Positions 1 through 8,128 of a stretch of DNA of 64,000 nucleotides are shown piece after piece. The DNA comes from Mycobacterium sp. 236(2023). Lineage in GTDB: Bacteria; Actinomycetota; Actinomycetes; Mycobacteriales; Mycobacteriaceae. The stretch is from NCBI RefSeq assembly GCF_029623955.1, contig NZ_JARSBP010000003.1, forward strand, positions 744,001-808,000. Direction: 5' to 3'. The first letter of the stretch is position 1. Each line of letters begins with the position of its first letter. The notes under the pieces are model-generated. The model had not been told where the DNA came from and made no database searches. It saw only the letters and a list, made by a program, of their open reading frames with translations. Both the position numbers and the translations under genes were made by a program.

Positions 1-816
1 TCGCCGACCGACAGCGTCAACAACCTCTACCGGACCGTCGACATCGCCAGGCAGTACGACGGATTGGGCGGCGACTTCCCGGTGCGGCCGCTGAATCTGA
101 TCGCCACCCTCAACGCGCTGCTGGGCTACGGCATGCTCCACGGCGAGACGATCAACGTCCCGCTGTCGCAGGCGCGGTTCCAGGGGCGCGAGGGGGACAC
201 CAGCTACTACCTCATCGAAACCGACATCGTGCCACTGCTTCAGCCGTTCCAACTGTTCGTCCCGAAACCAATTCTGAAGGCGATCGACGCCCCGCTGCGC
301 GTCATCATCGAGGACGCCTACGACCGGGACATCGGACCCGGCGTGCCGACCCTCGCGAGTTGGCGGCCGATCAAAGATCTCGCAGGCATGGCCGCCCGCC
401 TCATCGCGTCCGTGCCGGTCGCGGTGGACAACCTGACCGAGGGATTCGGCTTCGGGCGCGTCCTCGGCACCTCTGCGCCCGGCGCGTTCGGCGTCGGCGG
501 ACCCGACGTGTCGACCGAAGACGTGTCGACCGAACCGGACGAGGACATCGCGACCGAAGCCGTTGTGTCAGAGTCGATTCCGGAATCCTCGAACCGCGCC
601 GAAATCACCGACGACCTATCCGACGACGAACCCGACGTCACGGGGCGGCGGCAGAAATGGGACGACGTGGAGCCGGACTCCGTCGACGAGACCCCGGCGA
701 CCGAGCCGGAGCCCGAACCGGCCGAGGCCGGGGACGACGACGAACAGGCGCCGGTGGCGGACGAACCCGCCGCCGAGGACGGTCCGTCCGACGACGACGC
801 GGCCGACGCCGCCTGA
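1..816 (+). CDS. PE-PPE domain protein, C-terminal part (5' truncated by window edge)
   Basis: The frame is open at the left edge and stops at TGA 814-816, giving about 271 visible residues. The first part (RTVDIARQYDG, then NALLGYGMLHG and VPLLQPF) has the look of the PE-PPE C-terminal domain, a serine alpha/beta-hydrolase fold known only from mycobacterial PE and PPE proteins, which are exported to the cell envelope or outside by type VII secretion. From about visible residue 165 onward it becomes an acidic tail rich in Asp, Glu, Pro and Thr, a low-complexity extension seen in fast-growing species. The PE or PPE N-terminus and most of the catalytic residues lie upstream of the window, so neither the export class nor enzymatic activity can be judged here. 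Confidence 0.85.
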   Translation, partial: SPTDSVNNLYRTVDIARQYDGLGGDFPVRPLNLIATLNALLGYGMLHGETINVPLSQARFQGREGDTSYYLIETDIVPLLQPFQLFVPKPILKAIDAPLRVIIEDAYDRDIGPGVPTLASWRPIKDLAGMAARLIASVPVAVDNLTEGFGFGRVLGTSAPGAFGVGGPDVSTEDVSTEPDEDIATEAVVSESIPESSNRAEITDDLSDDEPDVTGRRQKWDDVEPDSVDETPATEPEPEPAEAGDDDEQAPVADEPAAEDGPSDDDAADAA

Positions 817-851
817 CTGGCCGCGGCCGCAACGCGTGATATCAACAGCGC

Positions 852-1508
852 GTGAGGCTCACCGCCGCGTGCATGCTCGCGCTCGCGTGTGTTGCCTGCG
901 CGCCGCACTCCGAATCGCCGCCGGCCACGACCGTTGAATCTCCGGTCAACCTCACCGTCAACCCAGCTCGAATCGACCGAGCGCGCGACCTCCTGCCAGA
1001 CGGCTACGAAGTCACCCGCTACACAGGCGCGCCCGCGCCGTTCGCCGCATGGGGTTTCCGGGATTCGGCGGTGTCCGAGCCGACGCAATGTGCGGTGCTG
1101 GGCGCGCCCGAAGTCGACCAGGCGACGACGCTGGGCTGGTCGGCGTCAGGATCCGGCGGCATCGTCTATGCCGTCGTCGCGACCGCCGCCGCGCCATCAC
1201 CGGAGCCGGCGCTGATCGCGGCCTGTGGGCAGTGGGCGGTGACGTCGGGTCACACCTCGGGCACCGTCACAGGACTGCCTGGCCCCGACATCGTCGCCGC
1301 GGAGACGTTCGGAATGAGCACGGCCGCAACCACCGTCGTCGAGGGTGGCACCGAGACCCGTTCGCATGCCGAGACATTCGTCGCCTACCTCGGCCAATAC
1401 GTCTGCTTTGTCGCGGTCGTCACCGATCCGGGCTCGCCGCAGCCCGCGCTCGGGGCGGGATTCGCGTCGGATCTGCTCGCCGAAACGGTGTCGACGCTGC
1501 GAGGCTGA
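852..1508 (+). CDS. DUF5642-like lipoprotein
   Basis: GTG start at 852; 218 residues. The N-terminus has a short hydrophobic stretch ending in a lipobox-like LACVAC, so a lipid-anchored envelope protein is likely although the signal peptide is very short. The rest has no transmembrane segment. It resembles the next gene in overall pattern (IDRARDLLPDGYEV..., conserved Cys residues, a C-terminal helix ending the domain), and both fit DUF5642, a mycobacterial family of unknown function. That family call is from memory of the pattern, not from a search. The two genes lie in tandem 28 bp apart downstream of a PE-PPE gene, but the next one has its own promoter-like box. Confidence 0.7.
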   Translation: MRLTAACMLALACVACAPHSESPPATTVESPVNLTVNPARIDRARDLLPDGYEVTRYTGAPAPFAAWGFRDSAVSEPTQCAVLGAPEVDQATTLGWSASGSGGIVYAVVATAAAPSPEPALIAACGQWAVTSGHTSGTVTGLPGPDIVAAETFGMSTAATTVVEGGTETRSHAETFVAYLGQYVCFVAVVTDPGSPQPALGAGFASDLLAETVSTLRG

Positions 1509-1523
1509 GCGCTGCCGCGCAGG

Positions 1524-1529
1524 TACATT
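1524..1529 (+). promoter_or_regulatory. -10 box of leaderless promoter for the 1537 lipoprotein
   Basis: TACATT followed by exactly 7 nt and the ATG at 1537. This places the expected transcription start on the start codon, the leaderless arrangement common in mycobacteria. Confidence 0.55.
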
Positions 1530-1536
1530 GGCGGCG

Positions 1537-2211
1537 ATGTCGAACCCCCCGAAACATCTGACGATCACGGCGGTGGCGATCGTCGGGCTGCTGGCGGCAT
1601 GCGGCGCGCCTCAGCCCGAGGACTTCTCGAAGGCCGATATCGCCAGGGTGGCGGATGTGCAGGCCAGTTTCGCCCCGCCGTTCACGGTGAAGACCGTCGG
1701 CCCCGCAGCCATCGACCCGAAATTCCTGACGGCGCAGAAGCTGCCGCCGGGGCTGACGTTCGATCCGGCTGACTGTGGGAAAACCGCCGGCGAGCAGACG
1801 ATTCCGGACGGTGTCAAAGGCAACATGGCCGCGGTGACCGCCGAAGGGGACGGGACGCGGTACATCGTGATCGCCGTGGAGACATCCGAAGCCGTTCCGG
1901 CCAACACTCCCACCGACCAGTGCAAGAAGGTGACGTTCCGCGGGCCGGGGATGGGTGGCGTCGTCGAAGTCGTCGAGACGCCGCAGATCAAGGGCGTCGA
2001 CATCGTCGGCACACACCGGGTTCTGCAGACCGTCACCGCAGAAGGTCCGCGCACCGGCGAGCTGTACAACTACGTCGCCCATTTCGGCAACTTCATCGTG
2101 ATCGTCACCGCGAACCCGCTCGTCGTCGCCGACAGGCCGCTGGCCAACATCGACACGGGACGGGCCCGCGACCTCGTCACGCAGGCGGTCGAATCGGTGA
2201 AGGGCTCCTAG
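1537..2211 (+). CDS. DUF5642-like lipoprotein
   Basis: 224 residues from ATG 1537. An open frame extends further upstream but overlaps the previous gene; ATG 1537 is chosen because the signal peptide starts there (positive N-terminus, hydrophobic core, lipobox LLAAC with Cys about residue 22) and a -10 box sits 7 nt before it. The mature part is a soluble extracytoplasmic domain with a Cys pair (DPADCGK and TDQCKK) that could form a disulfide. The C-terminus (NIDTGRARDLVTQAVESV) is a helix also found in the preceding protein, so the two are probably paralogues of the DUF5642 family, function unknown. The stop codon overlaps the stop of the convergent AlkB-like gene (shared CTAG at 2208-2211). 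Confidence 0.8.
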   Translation: MSNPPKHLTITAVAIVGLLAACGAPQPEDFSKADIARVADVQASFAPPFTVKTVGPAAIDPKFLTAQKLPPGLTFDPADCGKTAGEQTIPDGVKGNMAAVTAEGDGTRYIVIAVETSEAVPANTPTDQCKKVTFRGPGMGGVVEVVETPQIKGVDIVGTHRVLQTVTAEGPRTGELYNYVAHFGNFIVIVTANPLVVADRPLANIDTGRARDLVTQAVESVKGS

Positions 2212-2819
2212 CGGACGTCGTGCGGCCGGAACTGGATGCTGATCCGCGGCCCGGTCGGCCTGGCGGTCTTCGGGATCGAGTGTTCCCAGGTGCGCTGGCA
2301 GGAGCCGCCCATCACCAGGAGATCGCCGTGGCAGTGGCGCAGCCGCAGCGACGGACCGCCACCGCGGGGTCGCAGCGCGAAAACCCTTGTCGCGCCGAGT
2401 CCGACGATGGCCACCATGGTGTCCTCGGTGCTGCTGCGGCCGATGTTGTCGCCGTGCCAGGCGACGCTGTCGTCACCGTCGCGGTAGAGACACAGGCCGG
2501 CGGTGACGAACGGTTCGCCGAGTTCCCCGGCGTAGGTGTCGTTGAGGCGGCGGCGGAGTTGCTTGAGCCGCGGGTGCGGTACGTCAGCCGCGTCGACGAG
2601 GTTGTGGAAGCTGACCAGCCGAGGAACGTCGAGCACCCGGTCGTACATCTGACGCCGTTCGGAGCGCCACGGGATCTGGTCGCGGAGCTCCCCGAACAGC
2701 GTGTCATCGGGTGAATTGTCTTGGGACAACCACCCGGAACGCACCTCGAGCCAGGCGCCGTTGCCGAGGTCGCGCCGGTCGGACTGGTCGAAAAGCGAGC
2801 TTTGCAGAGCCTGCTCCAT
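2208..2819 (-). CDS. AlkB-type 2-oxoglutarate/Fe(II) dioxygenase
   Basis: 203 residues. Expected to repair alkylated bases by oxidative dealkylation using Fe(II) and 2-oxoglutarate. The double-stranded beta-helix ligands are visible: H122 and D124 in WHGDN, H180 in WEHS, then the Arg pair in PRISIQFR (R192, R198) that binds 2-oxoglutarate and orders the site. The start at 2819 rather than the in-frame codon 21 nt upstream is supported by a -10 box 7 nt before it. It corresponds in position to Rv1000c of M. tuberculosis, next to arcA, but here soxR lies between. Convergent with the lipoprotein gene on its left. Confidence 0.92.
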   Translation of the reverse strand: MEQALQSSLFDQSDRRDLGNGAWLEVRSGWLSQDNSPDDTLFGELRDQIPWRSERRQMYDRVLDVPRLVSFHNLVDAADVPHPRLKQLRRRLNDTYAGELGEPFVTAGLCLYRDGDDSVAWHGDNIGRSSTEDTMVAIVGLGATRVFALRPRGGGPSLRLRHCHGDLLVMGGSCQRTWEHSIPKTARPTGPRISIQFRPHDVR

Positions 2820-2826
2820 GGCGTGC

Positions 2827-2832
2827 AGTCTA
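2827..2832 (-). promoter_or_regulatory. -10 box of leaderless promoter for the AlkB-like gene
   Basis: Reading on the minus strand, TAGACT is followed by 7 nt and the ATG at 2819. No Shine-Dalgarno sequence precedes the start. Confidence 0.55.
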
Positions 2833-2879
2833 TCGCACACCCGTTCGAATTACCCGCACGCGAGGAGGAAAGACAAACC

Positions 2880-3314
2880 TCAGAGCCGAACCGCGCCGGG
2901 TCCTTCGTCGGCGAGAACGTCACCCGGGTTGGCCAGCGCACACACCTTCAAGCTCAGGCAGCCGCAGCCGATGCAGCCGGTGAGGTTGTCGCGCAGGCGC
3001 TGCAGGTGCAGGATCCGCTGGTCGAGGTCTTCCCGCCAGCCCGCCGAGAGCCGCGCCCAGTCCTTGCTGGTGGGCACGCGATCGGTCGGCAGCGTCGCCA
3101 GCGCGTCACGGATCCGGGCCAGCGGAATCCCGAGGCGCTGCGACATCCGGATGAATGCGACCCGGCGCAATGTCTCCCGCGAGTAGCGGCGCTGGTTGCC
3201 GCCGGTGCGTCTGCTGGCGATGAGACCTTCGCGTTCGTAGAAATGCAGTGCGGATACGGCGACCCCGCTGCGCGCTGCCATGTCGCCCGGTGCCAACTCG
3301 TGGGGCCACTCCAT
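2880..3314 (-). CDS. soxR: SoxR, redox-sensitive MerR-family activator
   Basis: 144 residues. N-terminal MerR winged helix (residues about 7-75, with the [16 protein letters not shown] helix-turn-helix typical of SoxR), a dimerisation helix, and the [2Fe-2S] ligands C114, C117, C119 and C125 in the CxxCxC-x5-C pattern of SoxR. In this family oxidation of the cluster by redox-active compounds switches the bound protein into an activator. The start codon lies 2 bp from a near-perfect SoxR-box palindrome shared with the divergent arcA gene, so autoregulation and control of arcA are both likely from position. The C-terminal 15 residues after the cluster loop are short and acidic as in actinobacterial SoxR. 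Confidence 0.93.
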   Translation of the reverse strand: MEWPHELAPGDMAARSGVAVSALHFYEREGLIASRRTGGNQRRYSRETLRRVAFIRMSQRLGIPLARIRDALATLPTDRVPTSKDWARLSAGWREDLDQRILHLQRLRDNLTGCIGCGCLSLKVCALANPGDVLADEGPGAVRL

Positions 3315-3315
3315 G

Positions 3316-3335
3316 ACCTAAACCATAGTTGAGGT
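3316..3335. promoter_or_regulatory. SoxR operator palindrome between soxR and arcA
   Basis: ACCTAAAC-CATA-GTTGAGGT: two 8-bp arms around a 4-bp centre with one mismatched pair. The ACCTCAAC type arm matches the CCTCAA half-site known for SoxR operators. It abuts the soxR start codon and lies 26 bp before the arcA start. Confidence 0.75.
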
Positions 3336-3347
3336 GGAAGTTGGCGT

Positions 3348-3353
3348 TACGGT
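3348..3353 (+). promoter_or_regulatory. -10 box of leaderless promoter for arcA
   Basis: TACGGT followed by 7 nt and GTG 3361. The SoxR palindrome sits 12 bp upstream, in or next to the -35 region, compatible with MerR-type control. Confidence 0.5.
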
Positions 3354-3360
3354 GCTAGAT

Positions 3361-4569
3361 GTGACGGAAGCTGCGCTGGGATGCAATTCGGAGGTCGGCA
3401 GGCTTCGGGTGGTCATCCTGCACCGCCCCGGGCCGGAACTGCAGCGGCTGACCCCCCGCAACAACGACACCCTGCTGTTCGACGGGTTGCCGTGGGTGGC
3501 CAGGGCGCAGGAGGAACACGACGCGTTCGCCGAGTTGTTGCGGTCGCGTGGCGTGGAGGTGTTGGTGCTCGGCGATCTCCTGACCGAGGCGCTCGCGAAG
3601 AGCGGAGCGGCCCGCATGCACGGAATCTCCGCCGCGGTCGATTCGCGGCGTCTCGGAGCTCCGCTGGCGCAGGAGCTTTCGGCGTATCTGCGCACGCTCG
3701 ACGCTGCCCCGCTGGCCAGGATCCTGATGGCGGGCATGACGTTCGACGAGCTGCCGTTCGGGGAGAATGAGTTGTCGCTGGTGCGGCGCATGCACCACGG
3801 CGGGGATTTCGTCATCGATCCGCTGCCGAATCTGCTGTTCACGCGGGATTCGTCGTTCTGGATCGGGCCGCGGGTGGCGATCACGTCGCTGTCGATGCGG
3901 GCCCGGGTTCGCGAGACGTCATTGACCGATCTGATCTATGCCCACCATCCCCGGTTCCTCGGGGTGCGGCGGGCCTACGAGTCGCGGTCGGCACCGATCG
4001 AGGGTGGCGACGTGCTGCTGCTGGCGCCTGGAGTGGTGGCCGTCGGAGTCGGGGAGCGGACGACGCCGGCGGGGGCGGAAGCTCTGGCGCGCAGCCTGTT
4101 CGATGATGACCTCGCGCATACGGTGCTGGCGGTCCCGATCGCCCAGGAGCGGGCGCAGATGCACCTGGACACGGTGTGCACGATGGTCGACACCGATGCG
4201 GTGGTCATGTACCCGAACATTCAGGATTCGTTGACGGCGTTCACGATTCGGCGCAAGTCCGACGGTGTGACGATCGACCGTGCGGCGCCGTTCGTCGACG
4301 CGGCAGCCGATGCGATGGGCATCGGCAAGCTGCGAGTCATCGACACCGGGCTCGATCCCGTCACCGCCGAGCGGGAGCAGTGGGATGACGGCAACAACAC
4401 GCTGGCGCTCGCGCCCGGCGTGGTGGTGGCCTACGAACGCAACACCGAAACCAATGCGCGCCTGATGGATTCGGGTATCGAGGTGCTGCCGATCTCGGCC
4501 TCGGAGCTGGGTACCGGTCGCGGCGGCCCACGCTGCATGTCGTGTCCGGCAGGCCGCGACCCGCTCTAG
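3361..4569 (+). CDS. arcA: Arginine deiminase
   Basis: 402 residues from GTG 3361. Hydrolyses L-arginine to L-citrulline and ammonia, the first step of the arginine deiminase route. Family motifs are all present: [12 protein letters not shown] near the N-terminus, [15 protein letters not shown], the [10 protein letters not shown] histidine segment, and the nucleophilic Cys in GPRCMSCP close to the C-terminus. An in-frame GTG at 3334 would add 9 residues but lies inside the SoxR palindrome; starting at 3361 gives the usual family length and follows a -10 box by 7 nt. No arcB or arcC lies nearby, so it stands alone as in M. tuberculosis (Rv1001). The stop overlaps the stop of the convergent pseudogene (CTAG 4566-4569). 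Confidence 0.95.
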   Translation: MTEAALGCNSEVGRLRVVILHRPGPELQRLTPRNNDTLLFDGLPWVARAQEEHDAFAELLRSRGVEVLVLGDLLTEALAKSGAARMHGISAAVDSRRLGAPLAQELSAYLRTLDAAPLARILMAGMTFDELPFGENELSLVRRMHHGGDFVIDPLPNLLFTRDSSFWIGPRVAITSLSMRARVRETSLTDLIYAHHPRFLGVRRAYESRSAPIEGGDVLLLAPGVVAVGVGERTTPAGAEALARSLFDDDLAHTVLAVPIAQERAQMHLDTVCTMVDTDAVVMYPNIQDSLTAFTIRRKSDGVTIDRAAPFVDAAADAMGIGKLRVIDTGLDPVTAEREQWDDGNNTLALAPGVVVAYERNTETNARLMDSGIEVLPISASELGTGRGGPRCMSCPAGRDPL

Positions 4570-5412
4570 CAAAGTGGCCTGCACAGGAGCGCATCTCGGC
4601 GTCGTTTAATCACGTTGGCCCGCGAATGATGCCGACCAACCTCGATCAGCTGCCATCGAAGCCGTCGCAGTAGATCGCGGAAATGTATGTCGCTGACCAG
4701 GTTGTAGCGATGCTCGGCCCACTGGACTCCGATCCGGAACTCCGGCCATCCGATGCCGACCTTTGCCTCCCAGATCCGGTCGCCGACGGAGATGCCCGTC
4801 TGAGGACGCGGCAACCCGGCGTCGATGAGCCACAGGCGCACCATTGTCTCCTCGGGTGAACGGGAGCCGCCGTCCATCAGCGTCAGCGCGTCAAACGCTT
4901 TACGCGACCAGCGGGCCGATGGGTATCGCGCCTCCAGCGGTGCGACTTCGGCTCTCGTCATATCAGTGGCTGCTGCGAGCATGTCCAGATGCTTGACGGC
5001 CTGGTCGCGCGAGAGGCCGCGCGAGTTCGAGTGCGGTGCGCGGGGGAGTCGTGACCGGAAGCTGCTCGCCGTAGATCTCAACTTCGTCTGCTGCGAGCCT
5101 CTCGTTGCGGATCACGACGCCTGGCCGTGGCCTTCTGGACTTAGCGATCATTTCTATCGGGACGGAGTCGTCCACGCATCTGACGCCGTACAAGGCAGCG
5201 GCAGCCTGCCCGGTGATGACACCTGCGCGTCCAGTCCACAACCATGCCGCGTAGGCGCGCTGGCCGACATCCAACCGCGCGTCGACGGGAAAATACACAT
5301 CGGGCAACAGGCGGCGGTAATTCCAGCGGAGTGCACCCCGGGTCACCAAACCCTCAGCGATAGCTTCACTTCCGATTATCGGCCAGTCCACACCGGCAGC
5401 TTCGTCGCCCAC
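4566..5412 (-). pseudogene. DUF559/AbiEi-like protein, frameshifted
   Basis: Two open frames on the minus strand make one protein. The first (from GTG 5412) has an N-terminal winged-helix region resembling the AbiEi antitoxin domain (IGSEAIAEG, LLPDVYFP, AAALYGV) and reads to TPPRTALELAR near 5020; the second picks up as LSRDQAVKHLDM just after and runs to the stop at 4566, carrying a DUF559-type endonuclease-like region (ETMVRLWLIDAGLP, GWPEFRIGVQWAEHR, DLLRRL-W). Joining them needs a change of frame at about 5011-5020, equal to a 2-nt deletion or 1-nt insertion. Intact proteins of this kind are common in mycobacteria and often stand alone. Either a true disruption or a sequence error. Confidence 0.8.
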
Positions 5413-5702
5413 ACCGACTCGTTGATGCCGCCATGTGGAGTTCGACGACGCACTTGTGGATGAAATCGGTTATGGGGACAGGTCGCGACCGAGCTCTTGA
5501 GGCCTGATGTGGTGACCGGGAAGCTCGAGCCGAGTATGTCGTCACGGTCGTTGAATGCTGCTCAATACGTCGACGCGCCAACCGTGGCGTCCGACTCGCC
5601 GAGTTGGACGCCACGGCAGTGTGTCGTGGGAACTTCGCGGATATTGCAGCCGTATAGCAGTTTTGGTGTCGAGCATCGCGGAGAGGGTCCCGCAACAGAC
5701 TG
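5413..5702. other. Intergenic region, no gene seen
   Basis: About 290 bp between the start of the DUF559-like pseudogene and the end of pmt. Its open frames have no recognisable protein signature. The only clear structure is the long hairpin at 5582-5616. Confidence 0.6.
5582..5616 (-). terminator. Strong hairpin downstream of pmt, probable U-tract-less terminator
   Basis: CCGTGGCGTCC (5582-5592) pairs perfectly with GGACGCCACGG (5606-5616), and the intervening bases extend the stem to 16 pairs (one G-U) with a 3-nt loop. It lies 87 nt past the pmt stop codon. No T-run follows, as is usual for mycobacterial hairpin terminators. Confidence 0.55.
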
Positions 5703-7253
5703 CTAGCGCCAGGAGGGCAGCCAGATCTGCATGTCCCACGTCGTCTGCGAGATCGGCAAGCCCGTCAGGATCGGGTACAACCACGCGAAGTTCGTGATGA
5801 CCACCGCCACGTAGATGCAGACGACCAACAGCCCCAACGTTCGGCGCTCGGCATTCTGCCCCGGCTTGTAGAGGATGTCGCCGAGGATCATTGCGATGAT
5901 CATGACCAAGAACGGCGCCATCGTCGACGCATAGAAGAAGTACATCTGCCGGTCGATGTCGGCGAACCACGGCAGAAAGCCCGCGCTGTAGCCGACCAGC
6001 AGAACCGCGTATCGCCAGTCCCGCTTGACGAATGCCCGCCACACCGCCCACGCCAGCACCGGCACCGCGATGAACCACATCGCAGGCGTCCCGACCAGCA
6101 TCACCGCCTTGACACACGACTGAGCCCCGCAGCCCGACACGTTCTCGGTGTCGATCGCGTACAGCACCGGCCGCAGCGACATCGGCCACGTCCACGGCTT
6201 CGATTCCCAAGGATGGTGGTTGCCGTCGGCGTTGGTCAGCCCGGAGTGGAACCGGTACGCCGCATACGTGTAATGCCACAGTGACCGCAGCGCATCGGGA
6301 ATCGGCAGCACGCTGTCCGGGCCGATCGAGCGGCCCACCTCGTGGCGGTCCACCCCCGTCTCGGACGCGAACCACGGCGTGTACGACGCCAGATACACCC
6401 CGAAAGGTATGAGCACCAACGCATACAGCGACGGCCCGACATCGCGGCGGAACGTCCCCAGCCACGGCCTCGGCACCCGGTACTGCTTGCGCGCGGCGAT
6501 GTCGAACGCCACCGTCATGACGCCGAAGAACATCACGAAGTACAGGCCCGACCACTTCGTCGCGCACGCCAGCCCGAGCAGCACGCCGGCACCGAACCGC
6601 CACCAGCGCACGCCGAGTCGCGGACCCCACGCGGTCTCGGCGATCCTGCCGTCGAGGAACGCGATGTGCATGCGCTCGCGGATCTGGTCGCGGTCGACGA
6701 TCAGGCATCCGAACGCCGCGACGACGAAAACGGTCAGGAACCCGTCGAGCAGCGCGGTGCGCGACGTCACGAAACTGACCCCGTCGGCGATCAGCAGCAG
6801 GCCTGCGACGCCGCCGACAAGCGTGGACCGGCTGATCCGGCGCGCGATCCGGACCACCAGCAGCACGAGCACCACGCCGCACACCGCGCCGGAGAACCGC
6901 CAGCCCAAGCCGTTGTAACCGAAGATCGCCTCGCCGATCGCGATCAACTGCTTGCCGACGGGCGGGTGTACCACCAGGCCGTAACCGGGGTTGTCCTCGA
7001 GCCCGTTGTTGTGCACCATCTGCCACGCCTGCGGCGCATAGTGCTTCTCGTCGAAGATCGGCGTGCCCGCGTCGGTGGGGGAGCCGAGGTTCAGAAAGCG
7101 GGTGATCGCGGCCAACGCGGTGATCACGGCCGTCATCGCCCACCCCTGCAGGCGGTCGAGCGGACCGAAGTCGGCGACGGGCACCACGGGGCCGGGGCTG
7201 ATGACAGGGACCGCTCGCCCGCTCCTCGAAAGCTCGTCGGTCGGGGCAGTCAC
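5703..7253 (-). CDS. pmt: Polyprenol-phosphate-mannose-protein mannosyltransferase (GT39)
   Basis: 516 residues from GTG 7253. Membrane enzyme that transfers mannose from polyprenyl-phosphate mannose to Ser/Thr of secreted proteins during Sec export. The GT39 architecture is visible: an N-terminal hydrophobic helix, then the external loop with the acidic catalytic motif FDEKHYAPQAW and HPPVGK, followed by about ten hydrophobic segments (for example VCGVVLVLLVV, FGAGVLLGLACATKWSG, FLVMIIAMILGDIL). The start is fixed by a -10 box 7 nt upstream; longer readings run into rsmI on the other strand. Corresponds to Rv1002c. Divergent from rsmI with only 24 bp between the start codons. Confidence 0.93.
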   Translation of the reverse strand: MTAPTDELSRSGRAVPVISPGPVVPVADFGPLDRLQGWAMTAVITALAAITRFLNLGSPTDAGTPIFDEKHYAPQAWQMVHNNGLEDNPGYGLVVHPPVGKQLIAIGEAIFGYNGLGWRFSGAVCGVVLVLLVVRIARRISRSTLVGGVAGLLLIADGVSFVTSRTALLDGFLTVFVVAAFGCLIVDRDQIRERMHIAFLDGRIAETAWGPRLGVRWWRFGAGVLLGLACATKWSGLYFVMFFGVMTVAFDIAARKQYRVPRPWLGTFRRDVGPSLYALVLIPFGVYLASYTPWFASETGVDRHEVGRSIGPDSVLPIPDALRSLWHYTYAAYRFHSGLTNADGNHHPWESKPWTWPMSLRPVLYAIDTENVSGCGAQSCVKAVMLVGTPAMWFIAVPVLAWAVWRAFVKRDWRYAVLLVGYSAGFLPWFADIDRQMYFFYASTMAPFLVMIIAMILGDILYKPGQNAERRTLGLLVVCIYVAVVITNFAWLYPILTGLPISQTTWDMQIWLPSWR

Positions 7254-7260
7254 GCCTGCG

Positions 7261-7270
7261 ATCGTAGGCT
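7261..7270. promoter_or_regulatory. Overlapping divergent -10 boxes of pmt and rsmI
   Basis: TAGGCT (7265-7270, plus strand) is followed by 7 nt and ATG 7278 of rsmI. On the minus strand TACGAT (7266-7261) is followed by 7 nt and GTG 7253 of pmt. The two -10 boxes share two base pairs and lie in an imperfect palindrome GCCT-g-CGATCG-t-AGGC. Confidence 0.65.
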
Positions 7271-7277
7271 GTCTCGC

Positions 7278-8117
7278 ATGACGGCCGGACGACTGCTTGT
7301 AGGCGCCACGCCGCTGGGTCAGCCGTCGGACGCGTCGGCACGCCTCGTGCGGGCACTGGGCAGCGCCGACGTGATCGCCGCCGAGGACACCCGCAGGATC
7401 CGCACGCTGGCCACCGCACTTGAGGTCAAACCCACAGGCAGGATCGTCAGCCTCTACGACCAGAACGAGGCGTCGCGCATCCCGTCGTTGCTCGACGACA
7501 TCCGCGGCGGAGCGACAGTCCTGTTGGTCAGCGATGCCGGAATGCCACTGATCAGCGATCCCGGATACCGCCTGGTCGCCGCTTGTGTCGACGCCGGGCT
7601 GCCAGTGCAGTGCCTGCCCGGCCCCTCCGCGGTCACGACGGCGCTGGCCGTCGCCGGGCTGCCGTCGGAGCGGTTCTGCTTCGAAGGGTTCGCGCCGCGC
7701 AAACAGTCCGCGCGGACGTCGTGGCTGCAGACGCTGGCCGCCGAGCCCCGCACGTGCGTGTTCTTCGAGTCGCCGCGCAGGCTCGGAGAAACCTTGCGCG
7801 ACGCCGCCGACGTGCTCGGCCCCGGCCGCAGGGCCGTGGTGTGCCGGGAGCTGACGAAGACGCACGAGGAGATCCGGCGCGGATCGCTGGGAGAGCTCGC
7901 CGACTGGGCCGCTGACGGCGTGCTCGGGGAGATCACCGTGGTGCTCGCCGGTGCGACGCCGGCTGTCGTGGACCCGGAGGCGCTCGTGGCGGAGGTGCTG
8001 ACCCTCGTCGACGACGGCATGCGGGTCAAGGACGCGTGTGCGCAGGTGATCGCGGCCAATCCCGGGTCTCCGTCGCGGCGCGAGCTCTACGATGCGGTTC
8101 TACGCGCGCGTGACTAG
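7278..8117 (+). CDS. rsmI: 16S rRNA (cytidine-1402-2'-O)-methyltransferase RsmI
   Basis: 279 residues. Methylates the 2'-O of C1402 in the decoding centre of 16S rRNA using S-adenosylmethionine. The tetrapyrrole-methylase fold motifs of the RsmI group are clear: GATPLGQPSDASARL at the N-terminus, AAEDTRRI, VSDAGMPLISDPGYRLV, the CLPGPSAVTTALAVAGLP segment, and FFESPRRLGETL with VCRELTKTHEE. ATG 7278 starts the domain directly and follows a -10 box by 7 nt. Corresponds to Rv1003. The hydrolase gene follows 11 bp downstream and may be co-transcribed. Confidence 0.95.
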   Translation: MTAGRLLVGATPLGQPSDASARLVRALGSADVIAAEDTRRIRTLATALEVKPTGRIVSLYDQNEASRIPSLLDDIRGGATVLLVSDAGMPLISDPGYRLVAACVDAGLPVQCLPGPSAVTTALAVAGLPSERFCFEGFAPRKQSARTSWLQTLAAEPRTCVFFESPRRLGETLRDAADVLGPGRRAVVCRELTKTHEEIRRGSLGELADWAADGVLGEITVVLAGATPAVVDPEALVAEVLTLVDDGMRVKDACAQVIAANPGSPSRRELYDAVLRARD

Positions 8118-8128
8118 GGGGCTCGACC

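Noticed and set aside
3334..3360. Upstream GTG start for arcA
   Set aside because: It lies inside the SoxR palindrome and would lengthen the protein past the family norm; GTG 3361 fits length and promoter.
6342..7277. N-terminal extension of RsmI over the pmt region
   Set aside because: The open frame continues upstream only as antisense of pmt; the domain starts at ATG 7278.
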